Assembly (NCBI GenBank): GCA_946480995.1
Contig: CAMLMF010000025.1
Coordinates: forward strand, 1-13,806
Length of the DNA stretch: 13,806 nucleotides
Reading direction: 5' to 3'
DNA from: an uncultured Bdellovibrio sp.
Lineage (GTDB): Bacteria; Bdellovibrionota; Bdellovibrionia; Bdellovibrionales; Bdellovibrionaceae
Below the pieces are notes generated by a model. The model saw only the letters and a list, made by a program, of their open reading frames with translations. It was not told the DNA's origin and ran no database searches. A program made the translations under genes and the position numbers. Positions 7,337 through 13,761 of this stretch are shown here, piece by piece (the first letter of the stretch is position 1; each line of letters opens with the position of its first letter).

Positions 7337-9013
7337 ATGAAAAAATTTATTAACTATACTTTAAGTACGATCCTAACTCTTTCAGCAATGAATGTCAGAG
7401 CCAGCGATGAGTACCGTGAGCAAGCAAGAGCAAACATCAACAAGTCAAAGCAGCAGGCAAAAACCTATGCCGAAGACCTTGTAAAGGCAGATTTCTCTTC
7501 CGCACTTATGGAAACTCTCATGGAGTCTTACAAAGCGGGACAATCTTCACCGGTATTTCAGTCTTATTTAAGTGACATCTCAACCCTTGAATCAAGGGTT
7601 GAGGCGATAATGAATAAAACAAATCAAAATCTTTCTGGAGAAGATTTGATCAAAATATGGGACGAGTATAAAGAAGCCGTTCGTAAGCGCTTTGAGATAT
7701 CTTATCAAGCTCAAACCACGTTTTATGACCAAAGCCTATTCTTAGATTCCGCACAGAGCGCAATAGATAAGTTTAAGAACGTCTGTGAAACAGGGCGCTC
7801 ACAAAAAGGCATTAAATTTTACAACCAATATATTCCAAACCTTCCACCTGTACACTCTGAAGTTATGATTTCCTATGACACATCAGACGGCTCATACAAA
7901 GGAAGCTCAAGCACATCGACGTCAACGGGTAAAGACAATGACCGAAAAGTTATTGGCACTGCAATTGAGGTCGGATCTGCAATAATCGTAAAAGTAGCTA
8001 CTTCTGGTGGCGCCGGACAAATGGTTGCAGCTTGCCAAATCGCGGCCCCTTATGCTGCGGCAGCTGTTGTTGCATATGCCATTATTTCGGGTGCTCTCGC
8101 AGCTCATGAACAACGCGCGCTGCAAGAGAAAATCACGGAAGCTAACCTCATGTTGTTCAGAGAATCTGCTTCCGATAATGATGTCTCTAAATACTATCGC
8201 GAAACTTGCAATAATATCCTGCCTATCATTTCTCAAATGCAAAGCAAGTTAAAGCTTATTAGCAGTGACGAAACAAATAGACTTGCGGCTATCAAGGCGG
8301 CGGAACAACTGGCTCCCCAGATTGCTACATTTGAGGCCAGCAATGCAGAAGCCGAGAAGGTCACTCCTCACGTCACTCTTTTCCAGGCCTTGAAAGCAAA
8401 GGTTTGCAAAGAGAAAGTTGATGCCGATGCCAATACTGTGTGCTTTAAAAGTCCAAGCCACTTCGTCTTAGCAGAAGATGAAAGTATTCAGCTGCCTTTA
8501 GATGAAAAAGCGGCGGAGGCCATTGCGGCTCCGATGATTGAGACGTTGCATAATTTTGGTAAACAATACCCTCGTGACCTTCGTGGTGAGCTTATTTCGG
8601 CCAAGGTTGTTTTAGCACTAGGAAAAAAATGGGAAACGACTTCTAAAGAACTCGAAACTATCAAGTTCGAAGGAATCGACAAATCGATGTCATCTTTGTT
8701 CACCAAGCTTCAAGGATTATTCACGCAACTTCGTGCCGACAAAGAAGCCTTGTGGAATCAAAAGAACCCCCAAATCGCTGAAGAGCTTGCGGTCGTTAAT
8801 GCTTTTGAGAATTTAAAGACAACTCATCGCAACCTTGTGAATGAAGGAATTAAAGTTATCTTCAATCGCACTTCACGTGAAGCATTCCAAAAGAAAGCGG
8901 CGGAATATATTGAAAAAGCCCGCGCGTTTGGTCGTGAATACAGCACTCACAAAGAAGTTAAATCGTTCACTAAGAGCGTAGAAGCATTCTCTCGCTTATA
9001 TAAAAATTTATAG
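7337..9013 (+). CDS. Exported helical protein with central hydrophobic Ala/Gly segment (alpha-pore-former-like layout)
   Basis: The product has 558 residues with a signal peptide (hydrophobic stretch about 8-19, likely cleavage after VRA at residue 22). Residues 24-170 are heptad-like amphipathic helix. A Ser/Thr-rich loop (about 184-200) leads into a hydrophobic Ala/Gly/Val/Ile stretch at 205-256 (for example AAPYAAAAVVAYAIISGAL), after which charged helices run to the end. Long helices flanking one insertable hydrophobic hairpin is the layout of alpha pore-forming toxins such as the ClyA and Hbl/Nhe families. I see only the layout, not sequence similarity I could name, and a membrane-anchored structural protein is an alternative. 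GGAGG lies eight bases before the ATG, overlapping the end of the previous gene. The next gene's AGGA ribosome site overlaps this gene's TAG stop. Confidence 0.75.
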   Translation: MKKFINYTLSTILTLSAMNVRASDEYREQARANINKSKQQAKTYAEDLVKADFSSALMETLMESYKAGQSSPVFQSYLSDISTLESRVEAIMNKTNQNLSGEDLIKIWDEYKEAVRKRFEISYQAQTTFYDQSLFLDSAQSAIDKFKNVCETGRSQKGIKFYNQYIPNLPPVHSEVMISYDTSDGSYKGSSSTSTSTGKDNDRKVIGTAIEVGSAIIVKVATSGGAGQMVAACQIAAPYAAAAVVAYAIISGALAAHEQRALQEKITEANLMLFRESASDNDVSKYYRETCNNILPIISQMQSKLKLISSDETNRLAAIKAAEQLAPQIATFEASNAEAEKVTPHVTLFQALKAKVCKEKVDADANTVCFKSPSHFVLAEDESIQLPLDEKAAEAIAAPMIETLHNFGKQYPRDLRGELISAKVVLALGKKWETTSKELETIKFEGIDKSMSSLFTKLQGLFTQLRADKEALWNQKNPQIAEELAVVNAFENLKTTHRNLVNEGIKVIFNRTSREAFQKKAAEYIEKARAFGREYSTHKEVKSFTKSVEAFSRLYKNL

Positions 9014-9021
9014 GATAATTT

Positions 9022-11250
9022 ATGAAACAGTTTCGCCGAGTTTTAAATATAGTTCTAAGTTTAGCAACAGCCCTTGCTCCGCTCAAGTCTTCTGCGAATC
9101 AAATGAACGAAGACCTTATTGCAATCAAAGAAGCTTATGAAAGAGCTACCGGCGAAACTGCTAATAGAGTCGCCGTAACAGCCCAAGATATAAATGGTGT
9201 TACGATTTATCATGCATATATTGAACGGTGTCAAAGTGATGACGCCTGCGTTGAAGTATATCGATTCATGTATCGCGAGGGGTACGCCTCGCAAGTTGTG
9301 GACGGTCAAAGCATTAGTGTAAGGACTCTCGACAGAGTCTATGATATTCCGGTTGCCGTTTCCAACTCCACAACTCAAGCTCCACCGAAACCCAAAACTC
9401 AAGTCCAAGCACCGAAGCCTAAGCGCATCGATTATATTGCTGGCTATACGACGTCGGGCCCCTCAGTTGATCGGAATAGCTTTCAAGGCAGCATTCAAAT
9501 GCGCCTAAGCCCACCAGCTGAAATAAGAACGGAGTTCCAAAAAGCTCTTCCGGCAGTCGCTGAAGCGCTAAATGACGGTTACCAAGATTTGAAAAGATCC
9601 ATGGCGACATCACAAGCAATGTACTCAGCTCACCAACAAAATTTAGCCTCTTTGAGTCGCTTTGCACAAATTATGGAAACTCAACGTCAAAACGTTGAGA
9701 AAATTTCTGCTATTAACGAGTCTATGGCGGCGATTGCCTTAGCAAATATGTCTCGGCAGATTAACACATCCAATTTGTCCGCCGACCAATTAGCTGAGAT
9801 GGCACAATTTCAGGCAATTAAGCAAAATCCTTTTACTTATAGACAATACGAACTAACCGATCTTGCCGAACAGGAGCTATATGCCAAAGCCGAAGCTGCT
9901 ATTACGAATAGAGACCTTCGTAGTTTAGTAAAACACGCCGAAATTGGACTTTCACAGACAGATGAAAACAAACGCAAGTCGTTCGAAAGTCGCTTTAAAG
10001 ACGTGATCTATGATGGACTTGTACAAAGTGAAGTTTTAAATCCTCGCGCAGGTCCTTCGCCTTTAGACAAACGAACTTTCGCCATTTCTGCTCAAACACC
10101 GGCTGGTCAGGCTTTACGCAGAGTGGGAAACCTAGGACAAACACTATGGTCTGAACAGAATGGCTTCAAATATTCTACGAACCAATCTCAAGCTACTTAC
10201 GTGGCCGCTCTGGTAAGTTTATCGTCGGCAGAAAACGCATTTAAAAATGGTGACACTGAAGAGGGTTACTCCGCTCTGAAAGTAGCAGACAGTCTCTTCC
10301 AAGGCTCCGTAGGCTTTACCAAAGGTGTTTATAACGCTGCTAAGGATGCGGTCACAGCTATCCCAATGTTAGGAAAAGCGATTGCATCTTTAGGCGCAGC
10401 TTTAGTTGATGATCCTTCAGCAGTAGCAGAAAAGGCCGCTGATCTAATTATGAGCACGCCTGAAATTACTAAAGCTGTGGCGAAAGAAATCCTTTCTTAT
10501 GGTCCGAAATTCCTTGAGGGCGATGCCGAAACCCGGGGTGAAATCATTGGGCGCGTCTCCGGAGAAGTGCTGCTCATGTACGTAACGGCAGGTGCCGGCC
10601 AAGTCGCAATGAAGTCCGCTCGTGGAATTGGTGCTGCAATAAAAATTACTTCTCAAGCTGAAAGGGTCGCGGAAATTGTTCGACCAACAACAGTGTTCGG
10701 CCAAGCTCTTCTTGAAAAAGCCATTCTTTTAGAGCCAAAAGTTGCAGAAGCAATAGTGTCGATACAAAAAGTAATTCTGCCAGGAAAAGATGCTATTGCG
10801 AAGTATAATAAAATATCTGATGCGTTTTCTAGGGTTGAATATTTCACTATTAAAAGTCTTCCCGAGGTCATCCAAAACAGAAAACTTTTGGTAACCATTC
10901 GTGATGGATATAATTCTGAGGTTTCAAAAATTGGCGAGTTTGCACAAAGAGCTTTGAATTCAGGTAAGTCTTTAGAAGAAGTTGCAAAAGACAGTCACGG
11001 ACTAAGAAGAACGATTGGAGAAAAATATAAAAATATGACTCCTGAAAATATTCGCAATGAAATTTACGGACGTAATGTTGACAAATATATGGGGGATCCC
11101 CTTGGGCCGAAGTTTGACGACATGGTAAAAAGAGGATTAAAAAAAGGTGATAATTTAGAGAAGATTTATAATGATATTATTCTCTCTGCACAAAGAACAG
11201 ATGAAAGTTTGAATGAGCTTATCAATGTTTTAAGAGCCGAATTACCGTGA
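9022..11250 (+). CDS. Exported modular protein resembling a polymorphic toxin
   Basis: The product has 742 residues. A Sec signal peptide (about 1-25, hydrophobic VLNIVLSLATAL, cleavage near SSA) is followed by a small alpha/beta domain with a probable disulfide (C70, C76; about 28-112). Next come a Pro/Lys linker (116-134, PPKPK and PKPK), a coiled-coil-like helical region (168-300), and a Gly/Ala-rich segment (428-545). In that segment the order GxxKGVYxxAKDxVT, then a short region with VDDPSA, then a GEIIGRVSGEVLLMYVTAGA block, is the pattern of the pre-toxin region of many polymorphic toxins. The C-terminal part, about 600-742, is lysine-rich, charged and unrecognised (NIRNEIYGRN, GDPLGPKFDD, IILSAQRT). 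Its DNA is more AT-rich than the preceding part of the gene. The next gene encodes a small signal-less protein, as an immunity gene would. Toxin identity, target and export route beyond Sec are inference. Confidence 0.7.
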   Translation: MKQFRRVLNIVLSLATALAPLKSSANQMNEDLIAIKEAYERATGETANRVAVTAQDINGVTIYHAYIERCQSDDACVEVYRFMYREGYASQVVDGQSISVRTLDRVYDIPVAVSNSTTQAPPKPKTQVQAPKPKRIDYIAGYTTSGPSVDRNSFQGSIQMRLSPPAEIRTEFQKALPAVAEALNDGYQDLKRSMATSQAMYSAHQQNLASLSRFAQIMETQRQNVEKISAINESMAAIALANMSRQINTSNLSADQLAEMAQFQAIKQNPFTYRQYELTDLAEQELYAKAEAAITNRDLRSLVKHAEIGLSQTDENKRKSFESRFKDVIYDGLVQSEVLNPRAGPSPLDKRTFAISAQTPAGQALRRVGNLGQTLWSEQNGFKYSTNQSQATYVAALVSLSSAENAFKNGDTEEGYSALKVADSLFQGSVGFTKGVYNAAKDAVTAIPMLGKAIASLGAALVDDPSAVAEKAADLIMSTPEITKAVAKEILSYGPKFLEGDAETRGEIIGRVSGEVLLMYVTAGAGQVAMKSARGIGAAIKITSQAERVAEIVRPTTVFGQALLEKAILLEPKVAEAIVSIQKVILPGKDAIAKYNKISDAFSRVEYFTIKSLPEVIQNRKLLVTIRDGYNSEVSKIGEFAQRALNSGKSLEEVAKDSHGLRRTIGEKYKNMTPENIRNEIYGRNVDKYMGDPLGPKFDDMVKRGLKKGDNLEKIYNDIILSAQRTDESLNELINVLRAELP

Positions 11251-11252
11251 AC

Positions 11253-11256
11253 GGAG
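11253..11256 (+). promoter_or_regulatory. Ribosome binding site GGAG that decides the start of the last operon gene
   Basis: GGAG lies five bases before ATG 11262. The earlier in-frame GTG at 11247, which overlaps the previous stop as GTGA, has no Shine-Dalgarno sequence in front of it. ATG 11262 is therefore the better start. Confidence 0.65.
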
Positions 11257-11261
11257 TGGAC

Positions 11262-11633
11262 ATGAGCAAAGCAAAAAATTATATTCCAAAAATGTCCTTA
11301 GAACCAACAGGTGATGGTCGTTTTGATATTACGGCGGACGCATTGCCTACGGACAAAATAGATTTTTCTCAAGCTCTGGAAAGACAACTTGTAGCCGAGG
11401 AGTTTTTTCTGAAAGACGTCACGGAAGCGATCGAAACACGCCTGCAGTTAAAAAAGAGCCTTAGGAAAGAGGGCACTCTTGCTACGATCGCATTGTATGA
11501 GACCCCCCTAGGTGATTTGGTAGAAATAGCCAGAGATCAGGCCTATGGAATCATGGTTGAAAGCGTAGACAAAAAAACCCTTGAAAGAATTTTTTTAGAG
11601 CTACAAGGGTCTTTAAAAAACCCACTTAGATAA
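11262..11633 (+). CDS. Small cytoplasmic protein, candidate immunity protein
   Basis: The product has 123 residues when started at ATG 11262; a GTG at 11247 would add five. It is the only operon product with no signal peptide, so it should stay in the cytoplasm. It looks alpha/beta and charged: an N-terminal strand region (LEPTGDGRFDITAD), helices at about 30-65 (LERQLVAEEFF, AIETRLQLKKSL), strands around IALYETPLGDLVEIA, and a C-terminal helix (KKTLERIFLELQ). I recognise no family. It starts 11 bases after the toxin-like gene and is the last gene before the next promoter block. This size, location and position are those of an immunity protein for the upstream C-terminal toxin domain, or alternatively a chaperone for it. 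That role rests on context only. Confidence 0.75.
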   Translation: MSKAKNYIPKMSLEPTGDGRFDITADALPTDKIDFSQALERQLVAEEFFLKDVTEAIETRLQLKKSLRKEGTLATIALYETPLGDLVEIARDQAYGIMVESVDKKTLERIFLELQGSLKNPLR

Positions 11634-11685
11634 ATAAATCCAGTTTACTCAATAGGTTACACAAAAGTCTTAGAATACCTCTGCG

Positions 11686-11708
11686 TTTACCGGCGGTAAA
11701 AATTTACC
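11686..11708. promoter_or_regulatory. Overlapping palindromes TTTACCGGCGGTAAA and GGTAAAAATTTACC
   Basis: The first palindrome (11686-11700) is perfect, 7-1-7. Its right arm also forms a second inverted repeat, GGTAAA-AA-TTTACC (11695-11708). The three half-sites follow one another in alternating orientation, as in an operator able to hold more than one dimer. Only the first palindrome is conserved at the block A promoter. Confidence 0.55.
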
Positions 11709-11774
11709 CCGGGTTTTTAACCTCTAGTTTCTCGATAAATCATGGGGCGCATTGTATCTTTTAGTCATCGAAAG
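11686..11774 (+). promoter_or_regulatory. Conserved upstream block B, second copy of the promoter/operator
   Basis: This is an ungapped match to 3263-3351. CTCGA is at 11731-11735, then 19 bases, TATCTTTT at 11755-11762, two variable bases, and TCATCGAAAG at 11765-11774. It lies upstream of the paralogous lipoprotein gene at 12040 and of the small reading frame at 11847. No clear terminator separates it from the end of the six-gene operon, so read-through from upstream is possible as well. Confidence 0.55.
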
Positions 11775-11783
11775 GCGCGGGAC

Positions 11784-11808
11784 AGAGCTGGACATTGGGT
11801 CCGGCTCT
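11784..11808 (+). promoter_or_regulatory. Leader hairpin downstream of block B
   Basis: AGAGCTGGAC (11784-11793) pairs with GTCCGGCTCT (11799-11808) over 10 bp with one G-U pair, around an ATTGG loop. It shares the GGAC-N5-GTCCGG core and position with hairpin 1 of the first operon's leader. It is followed by TTTAAC only, so if it acts as a terminator or attenuator it is a weak one. Confidence 0.5.
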
Positions 11809-11846
11809 TTAACTAAGCCCTCAATGCAATGGACTTATGAAATATT

Positions 11847-11990
11847 TTGAAACAAATTTTAGTGCTCTCAGCAGCGATCCTTTTTGTTCAGATAACTCAA
11901 GCCGCAAGGTCGAAGCAACAATATATAAATCTTTATCAATCGGACAAAAAAATATCATCCACAGCTTATTCATCAAAAAATAAGGTCTAA
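11847..11990 (+). CDS. Possible small secreted peptide (47 aa, TTG start) or frameshifted remnant
   Basis: Read from TTG at 11847, the frame encodes 47 residues that begin with a textbook signal peptide (KQILVLSAAILFVQITQA, likely cleavage after residue 19 or 20) and leave a mature basic peptide of about 27 residues rich in Ser, Lys, Gln and Tyr. The Shine-Dalgarno sequence is poor. An overlapping ATG frame (11837-11983) starts better but encodes nothing signal-like. Joining the first four codons of that ATG frame to this one by a +1 shift after the TTT codon at 11846-11848 gives MKYFKQILVL, an even better signal peptide. Either the TTG start, a frameshift, or decay of a former gene could explain this. 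It lies between the leader hairpin and the lipoprotein gene, on the same strand. Confidence 0.4.
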   Translation: MKQILVLSAAILFVQITQAARSKQQYINLYQSDKKISSTAYSSKNKV

Positions 11991-11994
11991 GAAA

Positions 11995-12018
11995 GACGAG
12001 GTTCAAAAGGGCCTCGTC
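11995..12018 (+). other. Intergenic hairpin before the lipoprotein gene
   Basis: GACGAGG (11995-12001) pairs with CCTCGTC (12012-12018) over 7 bp around a 10-base loop. It begins four bases after the stop of the 47-codon frame and ends just before the AAGGAAG ribosome site of the next gene. There is no T-tract, so it is more likely a leader or processing structure than a terminator. Confidence 0.4.
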
Positions 12019-12039
12019 AATTAAAAGGAAGTTACTCCC

Positions 12040-13002
12040 ATGAAAAATATCAAAAGAAATTCTCTACTGCTCTCCTCTTTTCTCAGCATAACCTTCCTCG
12101 TAGCTTGCTCAGGTGGTGGAGGTGGTGGCAGTAAAAACCCCGCCGATCTAGCTCACGCAGAACTAGCGAACTCGCCTTATATTATTACTCATACAAACTC
12201 TTATCAAGTCACCGCAGGTGCAGGAAAGATTATTACTTCAGAAGTGCAGATTTGCCCACAAACAGCCGTTAACTGTGCCACTACTGTACTAGTGTACGAC
12301 CAAAGCGGAAATCTTATTAAGCAGCTAAATTCGTATAACTTTTCAAAAGTTGCGCCAGACATGTCTCTAAAAGTTCTAGAGGCGGCCATCAAAAAGGCGC
12401 CCTTAAGTTCTAAAAGCCTAGAGGTCGATCCTCGCGAAGTCGCATTAAATAATCGCACAGTAAACGATCAGATGCTTGCTCGATGTCGCTTTACTAAACT
12501 CTGGATGAAGATGAATGATCTTAAGAGCAATTATCGAGACGCTTTTTACTTTTTCTATTCCAGCGCCTCTATTCCAGACACAAATCAAATGTTCCGAATC
12601 GACAGCAAAACCGGAGAGGTTTCCCTGCAGAAATCAAAATATGACTTGGTCGGCTTAAATGAAAAGCTAAATCTAGTGGTAAACGCTGCAAACGAAAACG
12701 GTGAGCTGCTGAAAGATAATTCACTAATAATTTTTTCTCAACATCACGAAATATGCCATAAAAAGTACGATTCGAAATATCAAGTACTCTCTCCATTCGA
12801 CGAAGGTTTTGACGAGGAAGTAAGTGCTGAAATGGACATCCAACACGACAAGGGTAATATATCTCCATATGTATTTATGTTGGGTGCTTCTAAGTCAGAA
12901 ACTACATATGTACATTGGGCCAACAAGGCAAACTCTTTACAAAAAGGCGACAAACGCTACGTCCGCCCAGACCCTCAGAACGATGCCTACTGGCAGAAAT
13001 AA
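12040..13002 (+). CDS. Lipoprotein, paralogue of the operon's second gene
   Basis: The product has 320 residues with a signal peptide and lipobox (LVAC, lipidated Cys23) followed by a run of six glycines, a typical flexible tether. It shares with the 4652-5557 product the C-x6-C pair before a VYD strand (C72, C79), the RCR motif (C149), FRIDSKTGEV, NGELLKDNSLIIF and the H-x3-C-x3-Y motif (C239). The FRIDSKTGEV to LNLVVNAANENGE stretch (about 185-225) resembles a cadherin-like beta strand pattern. The C-terminus (about 270-320) is unlike the paralogue's. AAGGAAG lies eight bases before the ATG. Its promoter block matches that of the six-gene operon, so the two lipoproteins are likely co-regulated and may replace or partner each other. 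Function unknown. Confidence 0.8.
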   Translation: MKNIKRNSLLLSSFLSITFLVACSGGGGGGSKNPADLAHAELANSPYIITHTNSYQVTAGAGKIITSEVQICPQTAVNCATTVLVYDQSGNLIKQLNSYNFSKVAPDMSLKVLEAAIKKAPLSSKSLEVDPREVALNNRTVNDQMLARCRFTKLWMKMNDLKSNYRDAFYFFYSSASIPDTNQMFRIDSKTGEVSLQKSKYDLVGLNEKLNLVVNAANENGELLKDNSLIIFSQHHEICHKKYDSKYQVLSPFDEGFDEEVSAEMDIQHDKGNISPYVFMLGASKSETTYVHWANKANSLQKGDKRYVRPDPQNDAYWQK

Positions 13003-13035
13003 TCCCCGCTTTTAAATTCTTAAAAGCTCCAAAAC

Positions 13036-13062
13036 AAAAAAGGCTGATAACTCAGCCTTTTC
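13036..13062. terminator. Bidirectional rho-independent terminator
   Basis: GGCTGA (13042-13047) pairs with TCAGCC (13052-13057) around TAAC, flanked by A on the left and T on the right. It lies between convergent genes. In the minus direction the stem is followed by six T, a G, then four T, a strong signal for the DedA gene, which stops two bases away. In the plus direction TTTT serves the lipoprotein gene. Confidence 0.85.
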
Positions 13063-13063
13063 C

Positions 13064-13705
13064 TTAAACCTTCTTCGCCTTCTGCAACCAACCAGAAATC
13101 CACGGCCAAACCATCGGAATCATCGACACTCCGATAACCCCAAAAATCACGATATGAAAGTTCTGCTTCACAACCGGCAAGTTGCCGAAGAAGTGCCCAG
13201 CTAAAATGAAAATGAAAACCCACGCAATAGCACCAGCGACATTATAAACGATGAACTTGCGATAATTCATCCCGGCAACGCCAGCAACAAACGGTGCAAA
13301 CGTGCGCACGATCGGGGCAAAGCGTGCCGCAACAATCGCAAAAGCTCCCCACTTGTCATAGAACGCTTGAGTCTGCAGAAGATATTGTTTTTTAAAGATG
13401 CGCGAGTTGCCTTCAAAAACCTTCGGGCCCAGATATTTGCCGATATGATAGTTCACGGTGTCGCCAAGGATCCCGGCAATTGTTAAACTGATCAGCAGCA
13501 CCCAAAGATTCAAACCATTTTCAACAGTCGTAAACGCGCCAAGGGCAAACAACAAAGAATCCCCAGGCAAGAACGGTGTCACCACCAAACCCGTTTCGGC
13601 AAAGATGATCAAAAATAAAATAACATAAAGCCAGGGACCGAAATAAGCGATCCATTCGGGAATATGTTGATCCAGGTGCAAGATAATATCTACGAATTCC
13701 ATCAT
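13064..13705 (-). CDS. DedA/SNARE-associated family membrane protein
   Basis: The product is an inner-membrane protein of 213 residues, near the 219 of E. coli DedA. DedA-family proteins affect membrane potential, pH tolerance and cell division, and some members act in lipid carrier (undecaprenyl phosphate) translocation. The family pattern is complete: FAETGLVVTPFLPGDSLLF (31-53), GILGDTVNYHIGKYLG (78-93) and ARFAPIVRTFAPFVAGVAGM (127-146). Glu37, Asp49, Arg128 and Arg134 sit where the residues essential in E. coli YqjA (E39, D51, R130, R136) lie, all with the same offset of two. Hydrophobic segments are at about 20-36, 50-82, 120-145, 150-172 and 182-203. Either of two tandem ATGs (13705, 13702) could start it. 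The start is only 25 bases from the terminator after the tRNA gene. Which DedA subgroup it belongs to cannot be told from sequence reading alone. Confidence 0.92.
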   Translation of the reverse strand: MMEFVDIILHLDQHIPEWIAYFGPWLYVILFLIIFAETGLVVTPFLPGDSLLFALGAFTTVENGLNLWVLLISLTIAGILGDTVNYHIGKYLGPKVFEGNSRIFKKQYLLQTQAFYDKWGAFAIVAARFAPIVRTFAPFVAGVAGMNYRKFIVYNVAGAIAWVFIFILAGHFFGNLPVVKQNFHIVIFGVIGVSMIPMVWPWISGWLQKAKKV

Positions 13706-13732
13706 AGGTGCGCCCCCAGGCTCCAGAAATAA

Positions 13733-13758
13733 AAAAAGCCGCTCAAAGGCGGCTTTTT
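13733..13758 (-). terminator. Rho-independent terminator after tRNA-Ser
   Basis: Read on the minus strand, a stem of GCCGC/GCGGC (13749-13753 with 13738-13742), extended by five A-T pairs, is followed by a run of seven T. It begins four bases after the tRNA CCA end. The symmetric A/T flanks would allow weak action in the other direction too. Confidence 0.85.
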
Positions 13759-13761
13759 AAA

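Noticed and set aside
8007..8252. 81-codon plus-strand frame inside the 7337-9013 gene
   Set aside because: Out-of-frame shadow within a continuous exported-protein gene, without its own ribosome site.
11784..11812. Hairpin followed by TTT as terminator of the six-gene operon
   Set aside because: It lies downstream of the second promoter block, has only three T, and matches the first leader's hairpin, so a leader element is the better reading.
11837..11983. 48-codon ATG frame overlapping the small secreted frame
   Set aside because: The translation has no signal or domain character; kept only as the possible origin of a frameshifted start for the 11847 frame.
12824..13015. 63-codon plus-strand frame over the end of the 12040 lipoprotein gene
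   Set aside because: It lies in another frame of a well-supported lipoprotein, has no ribosome site and no protein-like features.
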